The notes: generated from the letters alone by a model not told the origin. A DNA stretch of 38,993 nt from Oscillospiraceae bacterium (GCA_902766785.1 CACXEO010000083.1:1-38993); one strand, 5' to 3'; positions 1-9,139 are shown, counted from the first letter of the stretch. Translations and numbers: made by a program.

Positions 1-94
1 GCTAATACCAATCCACAGCATCCTCTGCATTGTAGCACAGACCTTGGAGAGGGTCTATAAACACTACTACTCTATAATACAAGGAGTCTCTTTT

Positions 95-772
95 TTGAAA
101 TTCGAAACACATCTTCACACATCGGAATCCAGCCCCTGTGGTATGGTGGATGCAAAATCAGCGGTACAAGCATACTATAATGCCGGCTATGATGGGCTTG
201 TTGTAACAGATCATTTCGGCAGTTATCCTCTTGATTGGTTTTCCGGTTCTCTGGAGGAACGACTTAATCAGGCTTTGAGTGGCTATCATCTTGCAAAAGC
301 GATGGGAGAACAATTGGGAATGACGATTCTGTTTGGAGCAGAACTCCGTTTAGAGGAAGGACCGGAGGATATTCTGATCTATGGCATCACACCGGAATTC
401 CTTTTAACGCATCCCGATATTTACACCGTATCATTGCCTGAGCTTTCAGCTAAATTGCATAGTGTGGGCGGGATTATTGTTCAAGCCCATCCGTTTCGAG
501 ACGGTTGCCGTCCGCGAGAGGCGGAATTTCTGGACGGTGTAGAAATATATAACGGCAACCCCAGGCACAACAGCCGCAACCACCTTGCCGCCGCCTTTGC
601 GGAGGTAAACGGCCTTGCCGCCCGCACCTCAGGCAGCGACTATCATCAGCCTGAAGATTTGGCAAGAGGTGGTATGGTATTTGATTATCCGATTCATACA
701 GAGCAGGATTTTGCACAGGCGTTGCTTCGTGGAGAAGGCGTTTTGATCCAAACGGATAAAACAGGAAAATAG
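95..772 (+). CDS. PHP-domain metal-dependent phosphoesterase
   Basis: The product is about 225 aa and has the PHP (polymerase and histidinol phosphatase) fold signature. An N-terminal HLHTSE motif supplies H6 and H8, a TDHF follows near residue 39, then IVQAHPFR in the middle and SGSDYH near the C-terminus. In this family these His/Asp residues bind two or three metals and hydrolyse phosphoesters; the substrate cannot be read here. I chose the TTG at 95 because AAGGAG lies 8 bases upstream (81-86). An in-frame ATG at 44 has no ribosome site and would add 17 residues that do not look like the family. The fold call is firm and the physiological role unknown. Confidence 0.85.
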   Translation: MKFETHLHTSESSPCGMVDAKSAVQAYYNAGYDGLVVTDHFGSYPLDWFSGSLEERLNQALSGYHLAKAMGEQLGMTILFGAELRLEEGPEDILIYGITPEFLLTHPDIYTVSLPELSAKLHSVGGIIVQAHPFRDGCRPREAEFLDGVEIYNGNPRHNSRNHLAAAFAEVNGLAARTSGSDYHQPEDLARGGMVFDYPIHTEQDFAQALLRGEGVLIQTDKTGK

Positions 773-923
773 TGTGGTAGAAATCTTTCGCAGCCGAAAT
801 CTGTTTACAAGCAAACTTTATCTTTTCCCTCAGCCTCTCTATTTTCATAGCTAACTATAAAGGCGGCATTATTAAATAAGCGGTTTTTACCGCCGCTTGC
901 TATAAAATACAAAGGAGATTTTT

Positions 924-2096
924 ATGAAACTTTTGAGCGACTACAGCCATATCCACGGTGTCTGCCACAACCCAGACCCCGGCAAATCCAAAGAACAAAT
1001 AGACTTCGAACTTGCCTGCGCCGAACGCCTGCAGGTCAATTCCGCCCGCTTTTGGATTGAGCAGGAAAAGTGGGAAGCCGATCCGAACGGTTATTTTGAC
1101 ATGATTCTTCATTTTGTCCGCCGCTGCGGCGCGCATGGGATTTCCGTCATGCCGATTTTCTGGAACGGAAACCCCATCAAAGAGTTTAAGGAACCGGATG
1201 AAGCCGGGTGGAAAAAGATGGAGGAGTACGCTTCAGCGGTTGTCGCTCTGCTTCAAAACGAGCCCAATATCCTTATGTGGGACGTTATGAATGAGCCTTA
1301 CTGCAACGACTATATCCGCAACTGTGCTGATGAAACGGAAAAGGCCCGTAGGCAGGAACAGATCAAAGCGCTTGTCCGCCGGATGTGCGGTATTGTCCGC
1401 GGCCTCGACCCGGACGGCGTCCTGACCGTAGGCCACGAATTTATTTCTCATTGTCCAACTACAAACGATTTAGTCGATGTTATCAGCTTTCATGACTATC
1501 TCACCACCCGCGCCGAGATTGAAGCGGTCTACCAGGAAGCCGAAGCTCAGAGTGAAAAAACCGGCAAGCCGATTCTCAATACCGAGACCGGCTGTGTTGG
1601 CCGTACCAACCCTTATGACGTCGAACTGGAAATCTGCCAAAAGCACAAAGTAGGCTGGTATCTTTTCTGCCTGGTGACAGAGGGCTTCTGGGGCGATATC
1701 CACGGGATTATCTATCCGGACGGCACCGTGCGCGACCCGTCCATCGTCGCCGCTATGTTGGGATTTTTCCGCAACCGCACGCCGGAGAGAATCCGCTATG
1801 TCCCCAATAAAGAAGGACATGCCTTCAAAGCGGTTGAGGCTGTCCGGGATGTTTTGGACACGCGGGAAATCACCCTGTTCCACAGCAAAAGGGTGACAAC
1901 CGATGACATTCTGGAGGCGGCGGAACGCTGTGCCAATCTTCTGGAGGGCGCTGAAATGGTGCCGATGTGGGACCTGCCTTCCGCCAGAATTGCCGACTGG
2001 CGCGCCCAGCCGGAGGAAGAGCGGGACCTGCTCGCCATCCGCAAATTCGCCTATGAACTGGCAAAGCTGGTGCAGGATAACTGCCTGGTCCTGTAA
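924..2096 (+). CDS. Clan GH-A glycoside hydrolase (GH5-like cellulase/xylanase-type TIM barrel)
   Basis: This 390-aa protein has no signal peptide, so it should be cytoplasmic. It reads as a (beta/alpha)8 barrel of clan GH-A. The acid/base is probably E124 in the WDVMNEP segment and the nucleophile E221 in the NTETGC segment, the usual beta-4 and beta-7 positions of retaining enzymes. Related bacterial proteins are often labelled cellulase-family or 1,4-beta-xylanase, but an intracellular enzyme more likely trims imported oligosaccharides. The ATG follows AAAGGAG closely. The stretch after the barrel (about residues 290-390) matches nothing I recognise. The gene is monocistronic by position, with no clear terminator after it. 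Substrate specificity is not deducible. Confidence 0.8.
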   Translation: MKLLSDYSHIHGVCHNPDPGKSKEQIDFELACAERLQVNSARFWIEQEKWEADPNGYFDMILHFVRRCGAHGISVMPIFWNGNPIKEFKEPDEAGWKKMEEYASAVVALLQNEPNILMWDVMNEPYCNDYIRNCADETEKARRQEQIKALVRRMCGIVRGLDPDGVLTVGHEFISHCPTTNDLVDVISFHDYLTTRAEIEAVYQEAEAQSEKTGKPILNTETGCVGRTNPYDVELEICQKHKVGWYLFCLVTEGFWGDIHGIIYPDGTVRDPSIVAAMLGFFRNRTPERIRYVPNKEGHAFKAVEAVRDVLDTREITLFHSKRVTTDDILEAAERCANLLEGAEMVPMWDLPSARIADWRAQPEEERDLLAIRKFAYELAKLVQDNCLVL

Positions 2097-2391
2097 AACA
2101 AACGGGGACAAAAAAGGGGCTTTAGAGCCGTGCTTTAAAAGGAAGGGCAGAAGCCTTATAAAACGTGCGTTTGGAAGGGATTTTTCAATATGCCGTAGCG
2201 GCATATCTCTGTGAATGAGTTTGCCGCAGTTTTGTGTTCAATCCGCATCTTTGTTTACTTTAATTCAAAGAGCGGCGTTCAAACGCGCCTTTCGGCGTAA
2301 AGCCAATATATATTTTCCGGATGGAAAAACGCCATCTTTCTTTTAAGGAATAAAACATACCGGTGGAAAAATGTTTGAAAGGGTGGTTAAA
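2097..2391. other. Intergenic stretch with a small dyad
   Basis: About 295 bases between the glycosidase and the small DUF3006-like gene carry no convincing ORF. A perfect 8-bp dyad (ATATGCCG, TAG, CGGCATAT) lies at 2188-2206 but has no following T run, so it is not a typical terminator. I see no strong sigma-A promoter. Confidence 0.4.
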
Positions 2392-2565
2392 ATGGAGCCT
2401 GTGGAATACACTGTCGTGACGATAAACGGGGATTACGCAATGCTCCGCCGCTGCGGTGCGGACGAAACCGAGGAACTGAACCCCGTGGCGATGGCGCTTC
2501 TGCCGCCCGGGGTGGACGCTGGGATGCGCCTGCTCTGGGAAAATTTTGAATACCGCATTCTTTGA
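2392..2565 (+). CDS. Small DUF3006-like protein
   Basis: The product has 57 aa from the ATG at 2392 (AAAGGG 8 bases upstream) or 64 aa from an ATG at 2371. The layout is an N-terminal strand, an INGDYAML element, acidic residues, an ALLPPGVDAG turn and a C-terminal WENFEYRIL. This resembles DUF3006, a small beta-rich family common in Clostridia and often found beside unrelated genes. No function is established. The bidirectional terminator at 2682-2719 lies about 120 bases downstream and would end its transcript. Confidence 0.6.
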   Translation: MEPVEYTVVTINGDYAMLRRCGADETEELNPVAMALLPPGVDAGMRLLWENFEYRIL

Positions 2566-2681
2566 TGGTATAAAATACCGCCAAAGCTACGTCTAAAAAG
2601 ACAAGCTTTTTGGCTTTTATAGTGCTTATTACCGCTCTTTTTATATTTAACGGGCGGGGATGTTTGAAAGGCTTTCAAAAT

Positions 2682-2719
2682 AAAAACAGGGGATGCGGCC
2701 TACCGCATCCCCTGTTTTT
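2682..2719. terminator. Bidirectional Rho-independent terminator
   Basis: A perfect 17-bp inverted repeat (AAAAACAGGGGATGCGG and its complement) flanks a 4-base loop, with A and T tracts on either side. It sits between the convergent DUF3006-like and methyltransferase genes and can serve both. Confidence 0.9.
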
Positions 2720-2729
2720 GAGTTGGTAT

Positions 2730-3500
2730 TTATTTTACCGCGGTAAAGAAAAAGCGGTTAAAGCGGAATATAATTTCCCCGTTCGGCTGTACCGGATACG
2801 TTTCCACGGCCCGGTTATAAATCTCCTGTTCAAATTCCGCCGCGGCTTTTTCATCCAGGGTATTTAAGTATGGCCGCAGCCTTGTCCCTTTTACCCATTC
2901 GAGCAGGGCGTGATGGTTTGGCATCCGGTGATAATAGGCCGTTTCCCAAATATCAAAGTCGCTTGACAAGTCGCTCAAAATGTTGAAGTATTCCTCCGGC
3001 GTGAGGGTGGAAACGGTATGAAACTCCGATGGGCCGAACCCCCACCGGGGCTCCGCAACAACGTCATAAATAATTTTAAAAAGCGGTTCCTGATTGGTCA
3101 TTGGCATCTGTACTGCCAAAACGCCGTTTTCTGTAAGCAGATTCAGCATATTGCGGATTAGTTTCCGATGGCCGGGAATCCACTGGATACAGGCGTTCGA
3201 AAAAACGATATCATACCGCTCGCTGATATTACCCAGCTCTGTCTCTGCGTTGCAGCGTTTAAAAGACAGTTCCGGGTAATTTGCCCGGGCCTTTTCAAGC
3301 ATGTTTTCCGAACTGTCTATTCCAAGGATATCCGCGTCCGGGAATACATCCCGTAAAACGCTTGTACTGTTGCCGGGACCACAGCCGATGTCTATGATTT
3401 TGCCCGGATGGGCCAGACCGATTCTCTTGGCCAGGTCGATTGACGGCTGCGTCCTCTGGCTTTCAAATTTCAGATATTGCGCGCTGCTCCAGTCTTTCAT
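2730..3500 (-). CDS. tam: Class I SAM methyltransferase, trans-aconitate 2-methyltransferase type
   Basis: The 256-aa protein aligns by eye over its length with trans-aconitate methyltransferase. It begins with a W-x-x-x-x-Y-x-x-F segment, then has SAM motif I IDIGCGPGNST (about 36-46), an acidic residue at D62 (GIDSS), the FSNACIQWIP segment (motif IV-V) and a C-terminal substrate-cap region with YYHRMPNHHALLEWVKGTRLRPYL. The family transfers methyl from SAM to the 6-carboxyl of trans-aconitate, a spontaneous by-product of aconitase chemistry. GGAGG lies just upstream of the ATG. It follows tex by 49 bases on the same strand, so the two are probably co-transcribed. The exact substrate is unverified. 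Confidence 0.85.
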   Translation of the reverse strand: MKDWSSAQYLKFESQRTQPSIDLAKRIGLAHPGKIIDIGCGPGNSTSVLRDVFPDADILGIDSSENMLEKARANYPELSFKRCNAETELGNISERYDIVFSNACIQWIPGHRKLIRNMLNLLTENGVLAVQMPMTNQEPLFKIIYDVVAEPRWGFGPSEFHTVSTLTPEEYFNILSDLSSDFDIWETAYYHRMPNHHALLEWVKGTRLRPYLNTLDEKAAAEFEQEIYNRAVETYPVQPNGEIIFRFNRFFFTAVK

Positions 3501-3549
3501 AAAAAATCCTCCGCTCTTATGTTTTGCGTTTCCGGCCCGGAACAGCCGG

Positions 3550-5709
3550 TTATTCCCCCTTTGGAACTTTCATGGAAAGGGAGATTCTGTTTTTCTTTTT
3601 ATCAACCCCGATTACCCGCACGCTGACAATATCCCCTACCTTGACAACCTCGGAAGGGTGGCGGATAAACTGGTCTGCCATTTCCGAAATGTGGACAAGT
3701 CCGTCCAAATGAACACCGATATCCACAAACGCGCCGAAGTCGATGACGTTGCGGACGGTGCCGTCCAGCACCATCCCCTCTGTCAGGTCGTCAATTCCCA
3801 TTACGTCGGTGCGCAGGAGGGGCTTGGGCAGCTCGTCACGCGGGTCGCGCCCCGGCTTCATCAGCTCGCCTATCATATCGTTCAGGGTCGGCAAGCCGAT
3901 TCCGAGCGCCTCACTTAAGCTGGAAAGCCCTGCTTCCTCGGCTTTTTCCCGCAGGGAGGAAAGATCGGAAAGTTCCAGCCTTTTAGAGTCGAAGCCGGTC
4001 AGTTCCAGCAGGCGGCGGGCAGCGGTGTAGCTTTCGGGGTGGACGGCAGTGCGGTCCAGGTATTCCTTGGATTCCGGTACCCGCAGGAAACCAGCGCATT
4101 GTTCAAAGGCCTTGTTCCCCAGTTTTGGAACCTTCATTAAAGTTTTACGGGTGGAAAAAGCGCCGTTTTCTTCCCGATAAGCGACGATGTTTTTTGCAAC
4201 GGTTTTGTTAATTCCCGCAACGCAGGATAAAAGCGACTCACTGGCGGTATTCAGGTCGACCCCCACCGAGTTGACGCAGTCCTCAACAACACCGGAGAGC
4301 GCTTCACCCAGGCGGTTCTGCGGCATGTCGTGCTGGTACTGCCCCACACCGATGGCCTTCGGGTCGATTTTGACCAGTTCGGCGAGCGGGTCCTGCAGGC
4401 GGCGGGCGATTGAAACGGCGCTCCGGAGGGAGACGTCATATTCCGGGAATTCTTCGGCGGCGAGTTTGGACGCCGAGTAAACAGAGGCGCCCGCCTCACT
4501 CACCACCATATAGGCGGCCTGTCCATTCAGTTCACGCAGGGTATCCGCCACAAATATTTCCGATTCCCGGGAGGCGGTGCCGTTCCCGATTGCAATGGCG
4601 GAAACGTTGTATTTTTGAATCAGCCCGGTCAGGGTCTTGCGAGCCTCTTCGACTTTGTTTTGGGGCGGCGTGGGGTAGATGACCGTGGTGGTTAATACCC
4701 GCCCAGTTTCATCTACGACGGCAAGTTTGCAGCCTGTGCGGTAAGCGGGGTCGAAGCCCAGGGTAACCGTCCCCTTGACGGGCGGCTGCATTAAAAGCTG
4801 CTTTAGGTTGATCGCAAAAACTTTGATGGCACTTTCATCCGCTGTTTCAGTGAGGGAGGAACGGATTTCCCGTTCCAGCGAGGGAAATATCAGCCGGGAG
4901 TAGGCGTCTTCACAGGCGGTTTTGACTGCCTGGGTACAGGGGCCGACCGGCGGGCGGACAATTTCCCGGAAAATAAGTTCCAGGCAGCGGTTTTCCGCAC
5001 ATTCAACCGAAACTTTCAAAAATCCTTCCCGCTCTCCCCGGTCAACGGCGAGAATGCGGTGCCCTGCTATTTTGGAGACGGGCTCGGAGTAACCGTAGTA
5101 CATCGAGTAAACGGAGTCCTCTTCGGTTTTCCCCTCAGAGCGTAGGATGGCGTTTTTCATAAAATAAGTACGGAGCTTGCCCCGCAGGACGGCGTTGTCG
5201 GAAACCTGTTCGGCGATAATATCAAGCGCACCGGAGAGGGCCTCCTCCGGGGTGGCGACCTCTTTTTCAGGGTTTAAATATGTTTCCGCCAGCACGAGCG
5301 GCTCGGGCGACTGGGGCGATTGCTCCAGGATTTCCAACGCCAGCGGTTCCAACCCCTTTTCCTTTGCAATCGAAGCGCGGGTACGACGTTTTTGTCTGTA
5401 TGGGCGGTAAATATCTTCAACTTCGGACAGGATTTTTGCGGCGGCCAGCGCTTCTTCAATTTCCGGCGTCAGCTTTCCCTGTTCGTCAATTGCGGAGCGG
5501 ACCTCCTCTTTCCGTTTTTCCAGCCCGCGCAGGTAACCCAGCCGGTCGGCAAGGGCGCGCAGGACCTGGTCGTCCAGCGAGCCGGTCATCTCCTTGCGGT
5601 AGCGGGCGATAAAGGGGATGGTGTTGCCGTCGTCGATCAGCTTGACCACATTTTCCACATGGTCCTTTCTCAAGCTGAATTCTGCCGTAAGCTGTTGAAT
5701 TAATTCCAT
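3550..5709 (-). CDS. tex: Transcription accessory/RNA-binding protein Tex with S1 domain
   Basis: At 719 aa this is full length for bacterial Tex. The N-terminal helical Tex region comes first, then a YqgF/RNase-H-like domain in the middle (LGFDPAYRTGCKLAVVD, about 320-335). Helix-hairpin-helix modules follow (NTASESLLSCVAGI and a KVPKLG segment, about 490-550), and a C-terminal S1 RNA-binding domain (about 640-716: LDGTVRNVIDFGAFVDIGV, GLVHIS). Tex is a cytoplasmic nucleic-acid-binding protein implicated in transcription and stress. AGGAGG sits about 10 bases before the ATG, inside the end of the upstream gene, whose stop codon is only three bases away, so translation is probably coupled. 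Confidence 0.95.
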   Translation of the reverse strand: MELIQQLTAEFSLRKDHVENVVKLIDDGNTIPFIARYRKEMTGSLDDQVLRALADRLGYLRGLEKRKEEVRSAIDEQGKLTPEIEEALAAAKILSEVEDIYRPYRQKRRTRASIAKEKGLEPLALEILEQSPQSPEPLVLAETYLNPEKEVATPEEALSGALDIIAEQVSDNAVLRGKLRTYFMKNAILRSEGKTEEDSVYSMYYGYSEPVSKIAGHRILAVDRGEREGFLKVSVECAENRCLELIFREIVRPPVGPCTQAVKTACEDAYSRLIFPSLEREIRSSLTETADESAIKVFAINLKQLLMQPPVKGTVTLGFDPAYRTGCKLAVVDETGRVLTTTVIYPTPPQNKVEEARKTLTGLIQKYNVSAIAIGNGTASRESEIFVADTLRELNGQAAYMVVSEAGASVYSASKLAAEEFPEYDVSLRSAVSIARRLQDPLAELVKIDPKAIGVGQYQHDMPQNRLGEALSGVVEDCVNSVGVDLNTASESLLSCVAGINKTVAKNIVAYREENGAFSTRKTLMKVPKLGNKAFEQCAGFLRVPESKEYLDRTAVHPESYTAARRLLELTGFDSKRLELSDLSSLREKAEEAGLSSLSEALGIGLPTLNDMIGELMKPGRDPRDELPKPLLRTDVMGIDDLTEGMVLDGTVRNVIDFGAFVDIGVHLDGLVHISEMADQFIRHPSEVVKVGDIVSVRVIGVDKKKNRISLSMKVPKGE

Positions 5710-5712
5710 GGG

Positions 5713-6315
5713 TCAGTTTTCCTCCTGGGGGAACCGGAGGCAGAGGGTGAGCTCCAGTTCATTGTTGTCATAAATAAGTTTTAAATTTTTAAGTGTCTCC
5801 TCCTCGGGCGTGGGGACAGCGCGGGAAAGCTCGTCAAAAGTATGGGGGTGTTCCCCGTATTGCAGGCGGCTGCGGTGATCTGAAAGGGACCAGTAGTAAC
5901 CGGTGCCCCGCAGGATGCCGAAATGAAGCAGCCCGTCCGCGAGTGCAGGGGAATTGCCTGAAGTGTTGCTCAGCGCCGCGGTTTCATATAAACAGCGCCG
6001 GATTGTGGAAAGAACGCTGTTTTCCGGTTCGGAATCCGGCGCCTGCGGCAGCTGCAGGGACGGCTCCGGAAAAAAGAGAGGGGTGGAAAAGGTAACGCGG
6101 AGGGTATTTTCCCGCTCCTCCACCTTGCACCAGCCGCCTTCAAAGGCGTTTAAAAACGGTGTGAGAACAGAAAGCGCGGAAACGGCGAGGCGGTAAAACC
6201 GGTCCAGGGAAAACGCGTCCAGTTTCCCTGTGGAGAGGGCTTCCAGCTTGCGCCGGATTTTATGTTTCCATTCGGGTTCACTGGAAAACGGGATGCGGTC
6301 TGAGACGGTATTCAT
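5713..6315 (-). CDS. Hypothetical protein translationally coupled to tex
   Basis: I do not recognise this 200-aa protein. It is soluble, with no signal peptide or membrane segment. It has an N-terminal helical part (WKHKIRRKLEALSTGKLDAF), a central strand-rich part with a C-terminal LKLIYDNNELELTLCLRF, and many aromatic residues. I take the second of two close ATGs (6315) because GAAAGGA lies 8 bases upstream. A GTG at 6336 has no good site. Its stop is three bases from the tex start and the tex ribosome site lies inside its 3' end. This suggests co-expression with tex and perhaps a related role in nucleic-acid handling, but that is inference from position only. Confidence 0.7.
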   Translation of the reverse strand: MNTVSDRIPFSSEPEWKHKIRRKLEALSTGKLDAFSLDRFYRLAVSALSVLTPFLNAFEGGWCKVEERENTLRVTFSTPLFFPEPSLQLPQAPDSEPENSVLSTIRRCLYETAALSNTSGNSPALADGLLHFGILRGTGYYWSLSDHRSRLQYGEHPHTFDELSRAVPTPEEETLKNLKLIYDNNELELTLCLRFPQEEN

Positions 6316-6336
6316 TGGCATTTTCCTTTCGGTCAC

Positions 6337-6847
6337 AAAAGCATATAAAAAAGATGAAAGTTATATTTTGGGGCTGGAAACAGAAGTTGGAGGGGGGTCA
6401 TGCCTCAAAAAAATTCAGTGCGGCAAACCGATTCCTCTCAATAACAGCGCGGATTAAATGCAGTGCCGAACCGCAGGCTTTCCAACAGCAGCACCTATTC
6501 AAAAAGATGCGTGCATGTAAAAGCACCGGCGTTATTTGAAGCAAGAATTTAGCGGAACACACGGCCGGATGACAATGATATGGCTCCTGATGGGCGTTCA
6601 GACAGGCAAAAACAAACGGGCCAAATCTGTGAAGGGGCGTTTGGAAAAAGCTGGGATACGGCGCCTGTCGTTTGCCGGTTAGAATTATTATACCACAAAC
6701 AGGCAGGTTTTACGAGCGGGCCGCGCCGGAGAACCAATCCGTGCAATTTTACGGGGAGAATTTGTTGAAGATGAGCATTGTTTTTGAATGTTCCGTATTG
6801 TTATAATTAGAACAGTATTGTTTTATTTTGATGGGGCAGGTGTTTTT
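6337..6847. other. 511-bp intergenic region with candidate promoters on both strands
   Basis: There is no credible ORF here. On the minus strand a perfect TATAAT (plus-strand ATTATA at 6687-6692) could start the tex operon with a leader of about 360 bases, but its -35 match is poor. On the plus strand the GNAT promoter lies at 6778-6807. The remainder shows no repeat or RNA structure I recognise. Confidence 0.4.
6778..6807 (+). promoter_or_regulatory. Sigma-A promoter of the GNAT gene
   Basis: A -35 box TTGTTT (6778-6783) and -10 box TATAAT (6802-6807) are separated by 18 bases. The predicted start near 6814 lies downstream of the earliest in-frame codon (6788), which supports the later ATG at 6848 as the true start. 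Confidence 0.7.
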
Positions 6848-7369
6848 ATGGGAAGCGATGTTAGAATCTCAGTAGTACGTGAATACGCGGAAATTGCCGA
6901 AATTGCTGCTCTGGCGGATGAGGTGTGGCATGAACACTACGGCGGACTGCTTTCCAAAGGGCAGATTGACTATATGGTGGAGCTGTTCCAGAGTGAAAAG
7001 GCAATTGCAAAAGCAATTGCCGAGTACCATTATACCTATTATGCCATCCGGGATGTAGGATTGCTTGTCGGTTACTGTGGGGTCCAGCCGAATGAAGAGG
7101 ATCACTCCCTTTTTTTGAGCAAGCTCTACCTCCGCGCCGACTACCGTGGCAGGAGAATCAGCCGGCTGGTGCTTGCCATGCTTTATGAACGCTGTATCAC
7201 AGACGGGTACAATTCTATTTGGCTGACCGTTAATAAAGGGAATACGAACTCGATTGACGCCTACCGCAAGCTCGGTTTTTCCATAGAGCGGGAAGAAGTG
7301 ACCGATATTGGGAACGGTTATGTGATGGACGACTATATCATGCGCTGCCCGGTGAAACCGGTGCGGTGA
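6848..7369 (+). CDS. GNAT-family N-acetyltransferase
   Basis: The 173-aa protein carries the GNAT core. Beta-4 ends in LYLRADYRGRRISRLVL, the acetyl-CoA pyrophosphate-binding loop (a somewhat degenerate R-x-x-G-x-x motif), and IWLTVNKGNTNSIDAYRKLGF is the classic beta-5/alpha-4 region with N and Y. The family moves acetyl from acetyl-CoA to an amine; the acceptor is unknown. I prefer the ATG at 6848 because GGCAGG precedes it and the promoter lies just upstream. A MATE efflux gene follows 52 bases later on the same strand, so the pair may be co-transcribed. A drug- or metabolite-detoxification pairing is possible but unproven. Confidence 0.85.
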   Translation: MGSDVRISVVREYAEIAEIAALADEVWHEHYGGLLSKGQIDYMVELFQSEKAIAKAIAEYHYTYYAIRDVGLLVGYCGVQPNEEDHSLFLSKLYLRADYRGRRISRLVLAMLYERCITDGYNSIWLTVNKGNTNSIDAYRKLGFSIEREEVTDIGNGYVMDDYIMRCPVKPVR

Positions 7370-7421
7370 GTGCTGTACCGTATCCTCAAAAAATACAGAG
7401 TACAACGAAGAAGGGTTTTAC

Positions 7422-8780
7422 TTGAAGTTATTTGTCAGAGACCGGCAGTTTTATAAAAACCTGGTTTTACTGGCGCTGCCCCTGATTGGGCAGTCTATGA
7501 TCAACCAGGGCGTCAATATGATGGATACCATCATGCTTGGCAACTTTGGGGAGGTTGCCATTTCGGGTTCTTCCCTGGCAAACCAGTATTATTTAATTTT
7601 TACCATCCTCCACTTCGGCCTGGCGGGCGGCGCGGCGGTTATGACCGGGCAGTTCTGGGGGCGCAAAGAGGTTGAGCATATCCGCGGGGTGATTACCCTC
7701 GCCCTGCGGATCAGCGTTTTCATCGCCCTGGTGATGTCCGCCCTTTCCTATTTTGCGGGGACGCAGATCATGAGCTTTTACACCCCCGACCCCGCGATCA
7801 TTGAGGCCGGGGCCAAATACATGAAAATCATGGCGTTTGGCTACCTGATGCATGGGGTCTCCCTCACGCTGATCATCATCTTCCGTACGGTTCATTTGGT
7901 AAAGCTTGGTTTCGTCAGCTCCCTGATTTCTTTTTTTGTCAACATTTTCTTCAACTGGATGTTTATCTTCGGCACCCTGGGAGCGCCCAAAATGGAAATT
8001 GAAGGTGCGGCGCTCGGAACGGTTATCGCCCGGTTCAGCGAGTTCGCTATTGTTTTTGTTTACGTCTTTTTTGTCGATAAAAGGGTTGGCTACCGGTTCA
8101 AAAGCCTGCTTCTCCCTGTCAGGGAATATATCCACAGCTTTGTCAGGCGGGGCGCGCCCGTCATCATCAGCGACGCCATGCTCGCCTTTGGCGAAAATAT
8201 GCTTTCCATGGTCATGGGGCAGATGGGCGGCGTTATGGTGGCGGCAAACAGCATCACCGCGGTGGTTGTGCAGTGCTGCACCGTTTTTTCCATGGGGCTT
8301 TCCGGTGCGGCCTCGGTCATCACTGGGAACTCGGTCGGCGCTGGGGAATACGAAAAGGCGGAACGGGAAGGGATTACCCTGTTTTCGTTCAGCATCCTGA
8401 TTGGTATTTTCGCAGCCGGGGTCATTCTGCTCCTCTGCCCGCTGATTGTAAACGCCTATAATGTCAGCGACGAGACAAAGGCCTTGGCGAGCTCCTTTAT
8501 GGCGATTATGGCGGTCATCGTCGTCTTTCAGACGAGCGGCGGCGTTCTCACCAAAGGGGTTCTGCGCGGCGGGGGCGACACCAAATTTTTAATGATCGCG
8601 GATGTTGCGTTTCTGTGGTGTGCGTCTATCCCGCTTGGGGCGCTTGCAGGGCTGGTTCTTGGCTGGGACCCGGCGGCGGTTTATTTCCTGTTGAAGATCG
8701 ACCTCGTCATCAAGGCGGTCTGGTGTATCTTCCGCCTTTACAGCCGCAAGTGGATCCACCTGGTGCGGGTGGAGGATTGA
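7422..8780 (+). CDS. MATE family multidrug/cation efflux transporter
   Basis: The 452-aa protein is a full-length 12-helix MATE transporter of the inner membrane. The N-terminal hallmark runs LALPLIGQSMINQGVNMMDTIMLGNFGEVAIS, and a second-half counterpart reads GGVMVAANSITAVVVQ. Such pumps export cationic compounds using Na+ or H+ gradients. The start is TTG at 7422, with AAGAAGGG 7 bases upstream. It follows the GNAT gene on the same strand. It ends 18 bases from a convergent DUF6809-like gene with no strong terminator between them. The family call is firm and the substrate unknown. Confidence 0.93.
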   Translation: MKLFVRDRQFYKNLVLLALPLIGQSMINQGVNMMDTIMLGNFGEVAISGSSLANQYYLIFTILHFGLAGGAAVMTGQFWGRKEVEHIRGVITLALRISVFIALVMSALSYFAGTQIMSFYTPDPAIIEAGAKYMKIMAFGYLMHGVSLTLIIIFRTVHLVKLGFVSSLISFFVNIFFNWMFIFGTLGAPKMEIEGAALGTVIARFSEFAIVFVYVFFVDKRVGYRFKSLLLPVREYIHSFVRRGAPVIISDAMLAFGENMLSMVMGQMGGVMVAANSITAVVVQCCTVFSMGLSGAASVITGNSVGAGEYEKAEREGITLFSFSILIGIFAAGVILLLCPLIVNAYNVSDETKALASSFMAIMAVIVVFQTSGGVLTKGVLRGGGDTKFLMIADVAFLWCASIPLGALAGLVLGWDPAAVYFLLKIDLVIKAVWCIFRLYSRKWIHLVRVED

Positions 8781-8798
8781 ACCGCAGGGAAGGCTCTT

Positions 8799-9071
8799 TC
8801 AGCCCTTCAGGTAAAAGGTGTCGACCATTAGACGGGCCGCCAGGCGGAAACCGTCCGCGAAGCTTTCGGCGGCGGTGGTTTCCGCAATGAGGTTCTTGCC
8901 GTCAATGATCCTGAGCAGGAGAAGCCGTTGTTCTTTGGACAGCCCCTGCCGGAGGGTTTCCAGGTTTTCGACAATTTGCCGCTCCTCTTCCCGGCACAGG
9001 CTTTGGTACTGCCTTGGGTTGAAAAATTCTGTGATGGTGTTGTCCATTGTGCATTCGTATCCTAAAATCAA
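8799..9071 (-). CDS. DUF6809-like small helical protein
   Basis: The product has 90 aa from TTG at 9071, or 82 aa from ATG at 9047. It is almost entirely helical: an N-terminal ITEFFNPRQYQ, a long charged amphipathic helix with EEERQIVENLETLRQGL, then an ESFADGFRLAARLMVD ending. This matches the general pattern of DUF6809 proteins of Clostridia (F-x-x-G-F-x-L-G/A-x-x-L/M near the C-terminus), whose function is not known. Its promoter (9093-9121) and the operator at 9082-9092 are shared in design with the divergent XRE gene, which suggests control by that repressor. AAGG lies 7 bases before the TTG; neither start has a strong site. Confidence 0.65.
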   Translation of the reverse strand: MILGYECTMDNTITEFFNPRQYQSLCREEERQIVENLETLRQGLSKEQRLLLLRIIDGKNLIAETTAAESFADGFRLAARLMVDTFYLKG

Positions 9072-9081
9072 TTATTAACCT

Positions 9082-9121
9082 TATAATGATAAATACTATC
9101 AGTTAAATGGTCCTTTGTCAA
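9082..9121 (-). promoter_or_regulatory. Promoter and operator of the DUF6809-like gene
   Basis: On the minus strand a consensus -35 TTGACA (9121-9116) and a -10 TAGTAT (9098-9093) are separated by 17 bases. Just downstream, at about +1, lies TTATCATTATA (9092-9082). The same 11 bases recur inside the divergent XRE promoter at 9150-9160, which marks a likely common operator. Confidence 0.75.
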
Positions 9122-9139
9122 GAACTTTTTGTTGTTTTA

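Noticed and set aside
1..94. Partial gene at the left edge
   Set aside because: No open frame with protein-like character continues in from the edge; only a short leader for the PHP gene is seen.
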